Source: Chitinophagaceae bacterium (lineage in GTDB: Bacteria; Bacteroidota; Bacteroidia; Chitinophagales; Chitinophagaceae). From it: a stretch of 27,353 nucleotides of DNA. The translations under genes were made by a program, and so were the position numbers. The notes beneath the pieces are model-generated. The model worked only from the letters and a program-made list of their open reading frames with translations. It did no database searches and was not told where the DNA came from. Positions 1 through 8,949 of the stretch are shown here, one piece after another. The stretch spans positions 1 to 27,353 of the forward strand of contig CANHSD010000003.1 of the NCBI GenBank assembly GCA_947463105.1, read 5' to 3'. Each line of letters begins with the position of its first letter. Within the stretch, counting starts at the first letter, position 1.

Positions 1-66
1 AATAAACTGAGGGAAAAATTCAATTTCAAGGGAGTTCCTGTAAGGATTTTTTTCAGGAAGAAATAA
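1..66 (+). CDS. der: Ribosome biogenesis GTPase Der, C-terminal end only (partial)
   Basis: Frame 1 from the first base is open for 21 codons and ends at TAA (64-66). The peptide reads NKLREKFNFKGVPVRIFFRK plus one more lysine. This matches the end of the KH-like C-terminal domain of Der/EngA, where a basic helix is followed by a 'F.F.GvPvRI..R' strand and a short basic tail. Der is a double-GTPase that helps mature the 50S ribosomal subunit. Everything upstream lies outside the window, so both GTPase domains are unseen and the call rests on this tail alone. The gene converges on the minus-strand porin, and the porin's terminator runs into this gene's stop codon. Confidence 0.72.
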   Translation, partial: NKLREKFNFKGVPVRIFFRKK

Positions 67-95
67 AAAAAGGAGGCGACTGGAAAGCCGCCTCC
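65..95 (-). terminator. Intrinsic terminator of the porin gene
   Basis: Arms GGAGGCG (72-78) and CGCCTCC (89-95) form a GC-rich 7-bp stem. On the minus strand it is followed at once by seven T (complement of 65-71) and a further T-rich stretch. It lies 27 bases past the porin stop codon. The T-run is on the minus side only, so it serves the porin transcript rather than der. Confidence 0.88.
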
Positions 96-122
96 GTAGT
101 ATTTATGACCCAAAACTATAGA

Positions 123-1190
123 CTAGAATTTATAATAGGCGGCCAACAGAAAGCTCGTTGCTGAGCCCGTAGCAGTACCTGATTTGGAGAAGAAAACATT
201 TTCTCCTGCAGACTCAAGACGCAACTCAGGAACAATGGTCAAGCCTCCCAATTTGATATTGCCAGAAATAGTGTTGGCAAATATGCTCGCACCTGATTTA
301 GCGGCGCCAAGTGCAGCCAATTGGTTTTTATCATTGAACATTTCAGACCTCAGGGTGATGCCAAATTTTTCGATGGGATCAAAATTGAGATAGGTCGCAA
401 TCCCTGACCAGGAAGCCGCATCTCCATATGTATTGCGTGTCTGTGTTTTGATGTTGCAAACTGTACCATTGACGCCAATGTTGAACTTGTCGCTGAGTTT
501 GGCTGTCATTACCATGTCAAACTGACTTGTTTTGGCAGAGTCTGATGGCCTTTGAGCACCAACATAGTTGAGGTATACTTTCACATCATCAGTGATGGCC
601 TGGCTGAATTGAAACAGCAAGGCCTTTTTGTTGGGATCTGGGGCATTGCGGTAGTCTGTGGGACTGGCAACACCAATCATCAAGCCAGTACCTCCGAAAG
701 TGAGATCAGCTTTTGCTCCCGTATGAAGGAATGGTCCGTAAGAAAACATGTAAGACATGCTGTAGTTTCTGTTTCCAAAGGGATCAACCAGTTCATATCC
801 TACGTGTGTAGCCCATGATCCTGCAGTCAATTTCAACCAGTCTGTAGCTGCATATGCAACATAGAGCTGCTTTACGCTGGTCAGAATACCCTTGTCATTG
901 TAAGCGAATTCTTTTGCCCTTTTCCCGATTCCAAGGTCTGCTGTAAAGGAGAATTTCTTGCCAGTATAATCCAGTTTGGCTGAAACCATGCCCAGCGCAA
1001 GTTTGCCGGTGCTGTTGGTAAAGCTTGTCCTGTTATTGCCTGCTTCTTTCGCAAAGTCAGTCCTGAAATATCCATCTACCGATCCGCTAAAACTGAAATT
1101 GGATTTCTTTGATGCAGCTGAGTCTGTTTGTCCAATTGCATTGAAGCTAAGGGCCATAACGGCACCCATTACATAAAGTTTTCGTAACAT
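123..1190 (-). CDS. Outer-membrane beta-barrel porin (OmpL/BBP2-like)
   Basis: A 355-residue secreted protein predicted to sit in the outer membrane as a diffusion pore. Residues 1-20 form a signal peptide (basic start, hydrophobic core, cut near AIG|QT). The mature part starts with a 'SGSVDGYFRTDF' strand, typical of the putative beta-barrel porin-2 family in Bacteroidota. It continues as alternating hydrophobic/polar strands separated by Gly/Asn/Asp-rich turns, and ends in '...AAYYKF' with the terminal Phe expected of outer-membrane barrels. It is 94 bases downstream of amt on the same strand, with no recognisable promoter of its own in the last 25 bases. Co-transcription with amt is therefore likely, and the pore may admit ammonium or small nitrogen compounds. 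That role is inferred from position; the family does not specify a substrate. Confidence 0.82.
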   Translation of the reverse strand: MLRKLYVMGAVMALSFNAIGQTDSAASKKSNFSFSGSVDGYFRTDFAKEAGNNRTSFTNSTGKLALGMVSAKLDYTGKKFSFTADLGIGKRAKEFAYNDKGILTSVKQLYVAYAATDWLKLTAGSWATHVGYELVDPFGNRNYSMSYMFSYGPFLHTGAKADLTFGGTGLMIGVASPTDYRNAPDPNKKALLFQFSQAITDDVKVYLNYVGAQRPSDSAKTSQFDMVMTAKLSDKFNIGVNGTVCNIKTQTRNTYGDAASWSGIATYLNFDPIEKFGITLRSEMFNDKNQLAALGAAKSGASIFANTISGNIKLGGLTIVPELRLESAGENVFFSKSGTATGSATSFLLAAYYKF

Positions 1191-1213
1191 TGTTGTGGTT
1201 TTTAGTTCTAAAA

Positions 1214-1269
1214 AGAGGGTATGGCAGAGGCGAATGTTCTAGTCCAACACCGCCTTGCGCTGTACCCTT
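1214..1269 (-). terminator. Hairpin plus T-run between amt and porin (terminator or attenuator)
   Basis: On the minus strand a long interrupted stem is followed by C and five T. Paired blocks, in plus coordinates, are 1217-1221 with 1263-1267 (GGGTA/TACCC), 1225-1227 with 1260-1262 (CAG/CTG), 1228-1232 with 1251-1255 (AGGCG/CGCCT) and 1235-1238 with 1246-1249 (TGTT/AACA), leaving a 7-base loop. That gives 17 base pairs with small internal loops. It begins 18 bases past the amt stop. The internal loops make it weaker than the other terminators here, which fits partial read-through into the porin. Confidence 0.6.
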
Positions 1270-1284
1270 GTTTGTTTTTGATGA

Positions 1285-2634
1285 TTAACTTTTCTGAGGA
1301 TTTCTACCGTATTTCTCATCATGTTGTGATGCATCCAATCCCATTTCTTCTTCCTCTTCAGAAACCCTGAGCGGTTGGATCATGTTGATGAACTTGAAGA
1401 TGATAAAGGAGACAACAAAAGAATATACAACTGAGATGCCCATGGCTTTCAATTGGGTGAAGAAGAATTCTGCGTTACCATAAAACAGTCCATCGTTTCC
1501 AGCACCGTTTATTGCTTTTGTTGCAAATACGCCAGTAAGGATCATTCCAACGATACCACCCAGTCCGTGGCAAGGGAATACATCCAGTGTGTCATCAAGA
1601 CTTGATTTCTGTTTGTAGTGAACAGCAATGTTGGAAATGATTGCCGCAATCACGCCAATAAAAATACTCTGTGGGATGCCTACGAAACCTGCGCCAGGTG
1701 TAATGGCCACCAGACCTACAACCGCACCAATACAGAAACCCATTACGGATGGTTTTTTGCCTTTCATCACATCAAAGAACATCCAGGAAAGACCAGCAGC
1801 AGCGGCAGCAGTATTGGTGGTTGCAAAGGCAGATACAGCCAAGCCATTGGCCCCTAAGGCAGATCCCGCATTGAAGCCAAACCATCCAAACCATAGCAAT
1901 CCGGTTCCAATCAATACATAGGGAACATTGGCTGGCGGAATTTCAACACCTTCCAAATGTGCTTTCCTGCGCTTGAGTACAAGGGCTCCAGCCAATGCTG
2001 CACAACCTGCAGAAATATGAACCACAGTACCGCCTGCAAAATCGAGGGCACCCATTTTGAACAGGAATCCATCAGGATGCCAGCTCCAATGGGCGAGGGG
2101 AGCATAGACAAGTATGCTGAACAAAATGATGAAGAGAATATATGAGGTGAACTTTACGCGCTCAGCCAACGCTCCAACCACCAAGCCTGGGGTTATGATG
2201 GCAAACATCAGCTGAAACAGTGCGAATAATGATTTAGGGATGCTGGGTGCCAGAGACCATGGTGCTGCGTTAGCAACATCCTTGAAAAAGAAGTTGGTCA
2301 TTGGGCTTCCAATGAAACCGCCCAATGAATCACCAAAACAAAGGCTGTAACCGAAGGTTATCCAAATTACTGTGACAACTCCGGCAGCTGCAATGCTTTT
2401 GATCATGGTAGAAATCACATTTTTTCTGTGAACCATTCCACCATAGAAAAAAGCCAAACCTGGGGTCATCAAAAAAACCAATGCCGTTGCAACCAAAATC
2501 CAAGTAATGTCTGCTCCATTATAAACCCCTTCTTTGTCCTCAAAGTTGGGCAATACTGGAACGAAAATTGCGGCAATGGCAATGATGGCCAGCACCAGAA
2601 ATGGAAGTTTGTCTCTCAGTGATTTTGAATTCAT
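1285..2634 (-). CDS. amt: Ammonium transporter, Amt family
   Basis: A 449-residue inner-membrane channel that conducts ammonium/ammonia. The N-terminus has an extra hydrophobic segment (residues 10-30) that could be a cleaved signal or an added helix. The core starts near 42 with 'LVATALVFLMTPGLAFFYGG', the family's first helix, and further helices run to about residue 425. The conserved pore twin histidines appear as H206 (in 'GGTVVHISAG') and H356 (in 'FPCHGLGG'). The cytoplasmic tail is acidic and then ends in a charged stretch. Length is normal for bacterial Amt. It lies downstream of gltBD on the same strand but behind a strong terminator and its own promoter match, so it is probably a separate transcript. 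No glnK/P-II gene, a frequent partner, is present in this window. Confidence 0.96.
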   Translation of the reverse strand: MNSKSLRDKLPFLVLAIIAIAAIFVPVLPNFEDKEGVYNGADITWILVATALVFLMTPGLAFFYGGMVHRKNVISTMIKSIAAAGVVTVIWITFGYSLCFGDSLGGFIGSPMTNFFFKDVANAAPWSLAPSIPKSLFALFQLMFAIITPGLVVGALAERVKFTSYILFIILFSILVYAPLAHWSWHPDGFLFKMGALDFAGGTVVHISAGCAALAGALVLKRRKAHLEGVEIPPANVPYVLIGTGLLWFGWFGFNAGSALGANGLAVSAFATTNTAAAAAGLSWMFFDVMKGKKPSVMGFCIGAVVGLVAITPGAGFVGIPQSIFIGVIAAIISNIAVHYKQKSSLDDTLDVFPCHGLGGIVGMILTGVFATKAINGAGNDGLFYGNAEFFFTQLKAMGISVVYSFVVSFIIFKFINMIQPLRVSEEEEEMGLDASQHDEKYGRNPQKS

Positions 2635-2660
2635 TGTTGAATAATTTTGGTTATTAAATC

Positions 2661-2850
2661 ATTTATGATCTCAAATATATAAATACTTCATTAAATATGA
2701 AAAATATAATACATATAAATAAATGTAATATGTTATTAAAATAAATAAATAACATTGATAATCAATTAATTAATAAAAAAAATAGAATTATATGTGGAAA
2801 AGTAAAAATTATAAATTTATACATATAAATAATTATAATATATAAGTTGT
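2661..2850. promoter_or_regulatory. Extremely AT-rich tract with repeated motifs upstream of amt
   Basis: Of these 190 bases only 20 are G or C. The tract contains an exact 13-base direct repeat, TACATATAAATAA, at 2710-2722 and 2820-2832, exactly 110 bases apart. It also holds inverted repeats TACAT-8-ATGTA (2710-2727) and GTTATT-10-AATAAC (2732-2753). No open frame of useful length is present. The composition suggests a bent or easily melted control region for amt, possibly with operator sites. In such low-complexity DNA short repeats can occur by chance, so the operator reading is tentative. Confidence 0.45.
2672..2679 (-). promoter_or_regulatory. Predicted -7 promoter element of amt
   Basis: The minus strand reads TATATTTG, an exact match to the Bacteroidota -7 consensus TAnnTTTG. 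It predicts a start of transcription near 2667 and a leader of about 30 bases before the amt ATG at 2634. No good upstream TTG/TTTG element is visible at the usual distance, which would suit an activator-dependent promoter. Confidence 0.5.
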
Positions 2851-2852
2851 TG

Positions 2853-2884
2853 AAAAATACAGGCCAGTCAATGACTGGCCTGTA
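2853..2884 (-). terminator. Intrinsic terminator of gltBD
   Basis: A perfect 13-bp inverted repeat has arms TACAGGCCAGTCA (2858-2870) and TGACTGGCCTGTA (2872-2884). On the minus strand it is followed by five T (complement of 2853-2857). It lies 24 bases past the gltD stop. The plus side has no T-run, so it ends the gltBD message and separates it from amt. Confidence 0.9.
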
Positions 2885-2907
2885 TGATAAAAAAATATAA
2901 TGTTAAT

Positions 2908-4401
2908 TTAAGCGAGCAAGCTGCTGTCTTTTGATTCCAAATAGGATACTCCCATCAGGAACTCATCTACTTTTCTGGCACATTCTCGTCCTTCGCTGAT
3001 GGCCCAAACAACCAATGATTGCCCTCGCCTCATGTCGCCGCAGGCGAAAATCTTTCCGATGTTCGTTTTGAATGCTTTCTCCGTAGCCCTTACATTGCCC
3101 CTGTCATCCAGTTCAATGTCCAGGGTGTCAAGCATGCCGTCCTTTTGAGGTGCTACAAATCCCATTGCCAGCAATACCAGTTCGCAGGGAATGATTTTTT
3201 CAGAACCAGCCCGCTCGGTAAACTTGCTGGGTCTTCCATCTTCCGACTTCCATTCCAATTCAACTGTTTTAAGGGCTTTCAGGTTACCATTTTCATCACC
3301 AATGAACTCTTTGGTGGCAACAGCCCACTGTCTTTCACACCCTTCCTCATGCGAGGTAGTTGTTTTCAGTACCATGGGGTAGGTTGGCCATGGCATAAAG
3401 CTGGTCCTGCTTTCAGTGGGTTTGGGCATCAGTTCGAACTGTGTGATGCTGGCTGCACCCTGCCTGTTGGAAGTTCCAACACAATCGCTTCCTGTATCTC
3501 CGCCGCCAATCACCACCACATGTTTGTCTTTTGCAGACAGGAGATGATCCAGTACGTTGCTTTCAATATGTATTTTGGCGAGCGGATCACTACCAGCTAC
3601 CAGCTTGTTTTGTTGTTTGAGGAAATGCATGGCATAATGCACGCCATTCAATTCCCTTCCAGGAATGGGAAGGTCTCTGGGGATGGTCGAGCCTCCTGCC
3701 AGTACGATGGCATTGTAGTCTCTTGTCAGATCATTGATGCTAACGTTAACACCTACATTGGCATTGCACTTAAAAACAATACCCTCTTCCTCCATCAAGG
3801 TAATCCTCCTGTCGATGATGTTTTTTTCCAGTTTAAAATCTGGAATACCATAGCGAAGCAGTCCTCCAGGTTTCTCATCGCGTTCAAACACCGTTACATG
3901 ATGGCCTGCCTGATTCAATTGTGCTGCTGCGGCAAGGCCAGCAGGGCCACTGCCTATCACTGCAATTTTTTTACCTGTACGCAGTACTGGTATCCTGGGC
4001 TTTACATATCCTTTATCAAAAGCAATTTCAATGATATGTTTCTCAATCTCTTCAATGCTCACTGGTGGCTGGTTGATGCCCAGTACACAGGAACTTTCAC
4101 AGGGGGCAGGACATATCCTTCCTGTAAATTCAGGGAAGTTGTTGGTGGAGCTGAGTATTTCGTATGCCTCATGCCAGCTTTCCCTGTACACGGCATCGTT
4201 GAACTCTGGTATGATATTTCCCAGGGGGCATCCGCTATGGCAGAAGGGGACGCCGCAGTTCATGCATCGCGCTGCTTGTTTGTTGAGTTCCTGTGGCTCG
4301 AAAGGTTTTACAAATTCATTGTAGTGCTGAATCCTCTCTGAAGCAGCTGTTTTGGAGGGGCTGACCCTGGTATATTCCAAAAATCCTGTAGGCTTTCCCA
4401 T
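2908..4401 (-). CDS. gltD: Glutamate synthase (NADPH), small (beta) subunit
   Basis: A 497-residue flavoprotein that takes electrons from NADPH and passes them to the large subunit for glutamate synthesis. The N-terminal part carries the two iron-sulfur cysteine groups: C46, C49, C54, C58 in 'RCMNCGVPFCHSGCP', and C97, C101, C105 in 'ICPAPCESSC'. The FAD-binding Rossmann motif 'GSGPAGLAAA' is at 150-159. The NADPH-binding motif 'GGGDTGSDCVG' is at 299-309, and the 'FACGDMRRGQSLVVWAI' flavin-site motif is near the end. Length is normal for GltD. It starts 8 bases after the gltB stop, so the two are one operon, and a strong terminator follows. Confidence 0.97.
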   Translation of the reverse strand: MGKPTGFLEYTRVSPSKTAASERIQHYNEFVKPFEPQELNKQAARCMNCGVPFCHSGCPLGNIIPEFNDAVYRESWHEAYEILSSTNNFPEFTGRICPAPCESSCVLGINQPPVSIEEIEKHIIEIAFDKGYVKPRIPVLRTGKKIAVIGSGPAGLAAAAQLNQAGHHVTVFERDEKPGGLLRYGIPDFKLEKNIIDRRITLMEEEGIVFKCNANVGVNVSINDLTRDYNAIVLAGGSTIPRDLPIPGRELNGVHYAMHFLKQQNKLVAGSDPLAKIHIESNVLDHLLSAKDKHVVVIGGGDTGSDCVGTSNRQGAASITQFELMPKPTESRTSFMPWPTYPMVLKTTTSHEEGCERQWAVATKEFIGDENGNLKALKTVELEWKSEDGRPSKFTERAGSEKIIPCELVLLAMGFVAPQKDGMLDTLDIELDDRGNVRATEKAFKTNIGKIFACGDMRRGQSLVVWAISEGRECARKVDEFLMGVSYLESKDSSLLA

Positions 4402-4409
4402 TGATGAGG

Positions 4410-7400
4410 TTATTTAATGATTGCAGTTTTTCCGGCTTTCTTCATTTCCATCACTTTCTTGTAGTCGCGCGGATATACTTTGATGAATTGGTTTTTTTGA
4501 TTGTCCAGATCGCTCAAAAGGAATTTAGCGACCGTGCTTCCGGTTGTGGTTAAATGCTCGCTGAGCAATGATTTCAATGTTTCCATGTCATCATCACCAA
4601 TCGGATCCAGGTCTACCATTTCCATGTTGCAGTTTTCACTGAATTGACCAAGTATATCGTACACATATGCGATACCGCCACTCATGCCTGCAGCAAAATT
4701 TCTTCCAGTACTTCCCAGCACAACAACAGTTCCTCCTGTCATGTACTCGCAGCCATGATCGCCAAGACCTTCCACAACGGCTGTAGCGCCTGAATTCCTT
4801 ACTGCAAAACGTTCTCCTGCCTTACCACGGATAAAGGCCTTGCCTGAGGTGGCTCCATAAAATGCCACATTCCCAATAACAATATTCTCTTCGGCCACGA
4901 ATCCTGACTCCTTGTGGGGATAAGCAATCATCTTGGCACCACTCAATCCTTTTCCGAAATAGTCATTGGCATCTCCTTCCAGTTCCAGTGTCACACCACA
5001 GGTATTGAACGCACCAAAACTCTGTCCGGCAGTTCCTTTGAATTTCAGGTGAACGGTATCTTCAGGTAAACCTGCGGCACCATATTTTTTGGTAATCTCA
5101 TTGCTGAGCATGGTTCCGGTGGTTCTGTCCGTATTCTTTATCGGTGAGCTGATCAGCACCTTTTCTTGTTTTTCCAATGCAAGGGCTGCCTCCTTAATCA
5201 ATTTCCAGTCCAGCACTCCGGCAATGCCATGGTCTTGTTCTTCTTGTTTGTACAAGCCGGTAAATGCATCGGCCGGTTCCTTATAAAGGATGGGGGATAG
5301 GTCGAGATTGCTGTATTTCCAATGGTTGATGTCTTCTCTTGCTTTCAATACATCAGATTGCCCAACCATTTCCTCAATCGTTCTATACCCCAGCTCTGCC
5401 ATGATTTCCCTCAGTTCCCTGGTGAGGAATTGAATGAAGTTGACAACATATTCTGCTGCACCATTGAATCTTTTTCTGAGTTCAGGATCCTGTGTAGCAA
5501 CACCAACGGGGCAGGTATTGAGATGACACTTGCGCATCATGATACAACCCTCCACTACAAGTGCGGCAGTGGCAACGCCCCATTCTTCCGCACCCAAAAG
5601 TGTGGCAATGGCGATATCTCTTCCTGTTTTCAATTGTCCGTCCGCTTGAACTGTAACCCTGCTGCGCAACTTGTTTTTGACAAGTGTCTGGTGGGCTTCG
5701 GCCAATCCAAGTTCCCAAGGCAATCCTGCATGACGGATGGAGCTCACTGGAGAAGCGCCTGTTCCACCATCATTGCCAGAGATCAGTACTACATCAGCCT
5801 TGGCTTTGGCAACGCCTGCGGCTATGGTTCCAACCCCGGCTTTGGATACCAGCTTTACGCTGATCCTGGCCTTTCTGTTGGCATTTTTCAAATCAAAGAT
5901 CAGCTGGGCCAAATCTTCAATTGAATAAATATCATGGTGTGGCGGTGGAGAAATCAATCCTACGCCAGGTGTTGAATGCCTTACTCTTCCAATCCAGTCA
6001 TCTACCTTATGGCCGGGCAGCTGTCCACCTTCTCCGGGTTTGGCTCCCTGTGCCATCTTGATCTGCAACTCATCTGCTTCAGTCAGGTACTGGCTGGTTA
6101 CACCAAACCTGGCAGAGGCCACCTGCTTGATCGAAGAGCGCATGGAATCCCCATTGGCCATAGGCTGGTAACGGATCTCGTCTTCACCACCTTCACCGGT
6201 ATTGCTTTTTCCTCCCAGCCTGTTCATGGCAATGGCCAGTGTGGTGTGGGCTTCCCAAGAGATGGAACCGAAAGACATGGCTCCTGTGGCAAATCTTTTG
6301 TAGAGGTTCTCTGCCGGCTCAACCTCGTCAATGGAAATGGAAGGCCTGCGGGGATTGAACTCAAAAAGACTCCTGAGCGTGCAAGCTTTCTCGCTTTGGT
6401 CGTTGACAAGCTTTGAATATTTTTTGAAAATGGAATAGTCTCCGATGCGGGTTGAGTGTTGAAGCAGGTGGATGGTCTGTGGATTGAAAAGATGGAATTC
6501 CCCTTTTCTTTTCCATTGATAAACTCCACCAACCGGGAGCCGGTCTACCGGAATGCTTTTTTTACTGAAGGCAAGGGAGTGCTTTACCAAGGCTTCCCTG
6601 GCAATCTCATCGAGGCCCATGCCTTCTATGCGGGAGACTGCACCTGTAAAGCATTTGTCTACCACTTCCTTGTTGAGGCCAATGATTTCAAATATTTGGG
6701 CTCCTTGATAGGATTGTAGGGTGGAGATGCCCATTTTGGAGAATACCTTCAACAAGCCATCATTTACTGCTTTTATGTAATTTTTCTTGAGCAGTTCCGG
6801 GTCAAGGTCTGTGTCAATCTTGCCATGCAAACGCATGTCACGGATGGAAGACAGTGCCAGGTAGGGATTGATGGCGGTAGCGCCAAAACCAATCAGGCAG
6901 GCAAAATGGTGCACTTCCCAAACATCACCAGCTTCAACAATGATGCCTACCTTGCCCCTGTATCCTTTTCTGATCAGGTGGTGATGGATGGCAGCAGTTG
7001 AAAGCAGGGAGGGGATTGGGGCATGGTCTGAGTCGATGGCCCTGTCTTGCAGGACCAGTACCTCAAACCCATCCTCAACTGCATCCACCGCATAGCGACA
7101 GATCCTGTCCAGGGCTTTTTTCAGGGTTCCAGGTGTTCCATCTGCCCTGAAATAGCATTGCAGGGTCTTGGCCTGGAAGATGCCCGTATCAATACTTCTG
7201 ATTTTTTCCAGGTCCTTGTTGGTCAGTACAGGATGCTTTAGGGCGACAGTATGACAGCTCAAGGGATCCTCGATCAGCATGTTTCCATTGTTACCCACAA
7301 ATGAAGCCAATGACATGACCAGTCTTTCCCGGATTGGATCAATGGGTGGATTGGTAACCTGTGCAAATAGCTGTTTGAAATAGCTGCTCAGGTGTTGGGG

Positions 7401-8930
7401 CTGGTCACTCAAAATGGCAAGCGGCACATCTGTACCCATTGAGCCAATAGGTTCTTTCCCATCCAGGGCCATGGGGGCAATGATGTTGTCCAGCTCTTCT
7501 GAGCTGTAACCAAAGGCTTTTTGGTATTTGAACACCTGCTCATGTTCCAGGTGGGTGAACATGACCCTTGGTTCAGGCAATTCATTGAGCCTGATTTTGT
7601 ATTTATTGAGCCAATCGCCGTAAGGCTTTTGGCTGCAGATGCTTTTTTTGACTTCATCATCGCTGATGATGCGGCCTTCTTCAATGTCAACAATGAACAT
7701 TTTCCCAGGCTGTAGCCTTCCGTTTTCAATGATCAGCGCGGGGTCTACCGGAAGTGCACCTGTTTCAGAGGCCATGATGACCCTGTCGTCTGAAGTGACA
7801 CAATACCGAGAGGGCCTTAATCCGTTCCTGTCCAGGGTGGCACCAATTATCCTTCCATCTGTAAAGGAAATGGACGCTGGTCCGTCCCAAGGTTCCATGA
7901 TTGAGGCATGAAACTCATAGAAGGCTTTCTTTTCGGGATCCATGCTTTCGTTGCCATCCCAGGCTTCAGGGATCAGCATCATCATCACATGGGGCAGCGA
8001 CCTGCCGGTCATGGTGAGCAGTTCCATCATGTTGTCGAGGCTGGCGGAGTCGCTCTGGCTGCCAGAAATCAAAGGCAGCAACATGTCCATTTCCTCCTTG
8101 GAGAAATAGGGTGATGTATAGCCTTTCTCATTTGTTTTAATCCAATTCAGGTTGCCTTGGAGGGTATTGATCTCTCCGTTGTGGGCGATAAAGCGGAAAG
8201 GCTGGGCCAGTTTCCAGGAGGGGAAGGTATTGGTGGCAAACCGGGAATGGACCAGTCCTAGCGCACTGACAACCTTCTTGTTGTTGAGGTCTGGGTAATA
8301 AGTTCTTACCTGTTTGCTGGTGAGTTGTCCTTTGTATACAATCACCTTGTAGGAGAGAGATGCAATATAAAATCCAATGGGATCTTTCTTGACGCTGTTG
8401 TTGATCAGGTGGCTTGAGTAGTTTCTCAACACAAAAAGCTTTCTTTCGAAGGCCATTGGGTCGGTAATGTGGTCAGGGCAGGCAACGAAAACCTGTTCTA
8501 TTTCAGGTTCAACAGAGCGAGCAGTAAAGCCGATGTCTTCTGGATTAACGGGAACTTTTCTCCATGCAAGTACCTCAAGGCCAAGCTCTTCTGCGGTTCT
8601 GCTAAAGATGTCTCTGCATTCTTCTCTGAGCCTGATTTCTCTTGGAAAGAAAACGGATCCAACCCCATAACGACCAAAAGCAGGAAGATGAATACCCATT
8701 TTGAGGCATTCATCAAAAAAGAAGGCATGGGGAGTTTGAATCAGTATGCCTGCACCGTCTCCGGTATTGTTTTCACATCCACAGGCACCCCTGTGTTCCA
8801 TGTTTTCAAGAATGGTCAGGGCATCAGAAACAACCTGGTGATTTTTGTTTCCTTTGATGTTGGCAACAAAGCCAATACCACATGCATCTCTTTCAAATTC
8901 AGGACGGTATAATCCCCGATTTCTTGCCAT
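4410..8930 (-). CDS. gltB: Glutamate synthase, large (alpha) subunit
   Basis: A 1506-residue enzyme that transfers the glutamine amide to 2-oxoglutarate to give two glutamates. It starts with a short propeptide (MARNRGLYRPEFERDA), and Cys17 in 'ACGIGF' becomes the N-terminal nucleophile of the class II glutamine amidotransferase domain (about 17-420). A central domain (about 470-770) and the FMN-binding synthase domain (about 820-1200, with 'GEGGEDEIRYQ', 'KPGEGGQLPG' and 'GNDGGTGASP') follow. The 3Fe-4S cysteines are C1129, C1135 and C1140 in 'CIMMRKCHLNTCPVG'. The C-terminal GXGXG helix domain occupies about 1250-1450 ('GDYFGKGLSG'-type repeats). The protein is full length with no disrupted motif. 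The minus-strand leader has no Shine-Dalgarno sequence. gltD follows after 8 bases. Confidence 0.98.
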   Translation of the reverse strand: MARNRGLYRPEFERDACGIGFVANIKGNKNHQVVSDALTILENMEHRGACGCENNTGDGAGILIQTPHAFFFDECLKMGIHLPAFGRYGVGSVFFPREIRLREECRDIFSRTAEELGLEVLAWRKVPVNPEDIGFTARSVEPEIEQVFVACPDHITDPMAFERKLFVLRNYSSHLINNSVKKDPIGFYIASLSYKVIVYKGQLTSKQVRTYYPDLNNKKVVSALGLVHSRFATNTFPSWKLAQPFRFIAHNGEINTLQGNLNWIKTNEKGYTSPYFSKEEMDMLLPLISGSQSDSASLDNMMELLTMTGRSLPHVMMMLIPEAWDGNESMDPEKKAFYEFHASIMEPWDGPASISFTDGRIIGATLDRNGLRPSRYCVTSDDRVIMASETGALPVDPALIIENGRLQPGKMFIVDIEEGRIISDDEVKKSICSQKPYGDWLNKYKIRLNELPEPRVMFTHLEHEQVFKYQKAFGYSSEELDNIIAPMALDGKEPIGSMGTDVPLAILSDQPQHLSSYFKQLFAQVTNPPIDPIRERLVMSLASFVGNNGNMLIEDPLSCHTVALKHPVLTNKDLEKIRSIDTGIFQAKTLQCYFRADGTPGTLKKALDRICRYAVDAVEDGFEVLVLQDRAIDSDHAPIPSLLSTAAIHHHLIRKGYRGKVGIIVEAGDVWEVHHFACLIGFGATAINPYLALSSIRDMRLHGKIDTDLDPELLKKNYIKAVNDGLLKVFSKMGISTLQSYQGAQIFEIIGLNKEVVDKCFTGAVSRIEGMGLDEIAREALVKHSLAFSKKSIPVDRLPVGGVYQWKRKGEFHLFNPQTIHLLQHSTRIGDYSIFKKYSKLVNDQSEKACTLRSLFEFNPRRPSISIDEVEPAENLYKRFATGAMSFGSISWEAHTTLAIAMNRLGGKSNTGEGGEDEIRYQPMANGDSMRSSIKQVASARFGVTSQYLTEADELQIKMAQGAKPGEGGQLPGHKVDDWIGRVRHSTPGVGLISPPPHHDIYSIEDLAQLIFDLKNANRKARISVKLVSKAGVGTIAAGVAKAKADVVLISGNDGGTGASPVSSIRHAGLPWELGLAEAHQTLVKNKLRSRVTVQADGQLKTGRDIAIATLLGAEEWGVATAALVVEGCIMMRKCHLNTCPVGVATQDPELRKRFNGAAEYVVNFIQFLTRELREIMAELGYRTIEEMVGQSDVLKAREDINHWKYSNLDLSPILYKEPADAFTGLYKQEEQDHGIAGVLDWKLIKEAALALEKQEKVLISSPIKNTDRTTGTMLSNEITKKYGAAGLPEDTVHLKFKGTAGQSFGAFNTCGVTLELEGDANDYFGKGLSGAKMIAYPHKESGFVAEENIVIGNVAFYGATSGKAFIRGKAGERFAVRNSGATAVVEGLGDHGCEYMTGGTVVVLGSTGRNFAAGMSGGIAYVYDILGQFSENCNMEMVDLDPIGDDDMETLKSLLSEHLTTTGSTVAKFLLSDLDNQKNQFIKVYPRDYKKVMEMKKAGKTAIIK

Positions 8931-8949
8931 AAGAAAGGAGTTTTTTGAT

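Noticed and set aside
34..59. Inverted repeat TTCCTG/CAGGAA near the left edge
   Set aside because: It lies within the der coding tail, has a 13-base loop and is followed by no T-run on either strand.
3019..4341. Long plus-strand open frame of 440 codons opposite gltD
   Set aside because: It is antisense to a full-length gltD with intact cofactor motifs. Its translation has no recognisable domain and is rich in Cys, Phe and His, as expected of a shadow frame.
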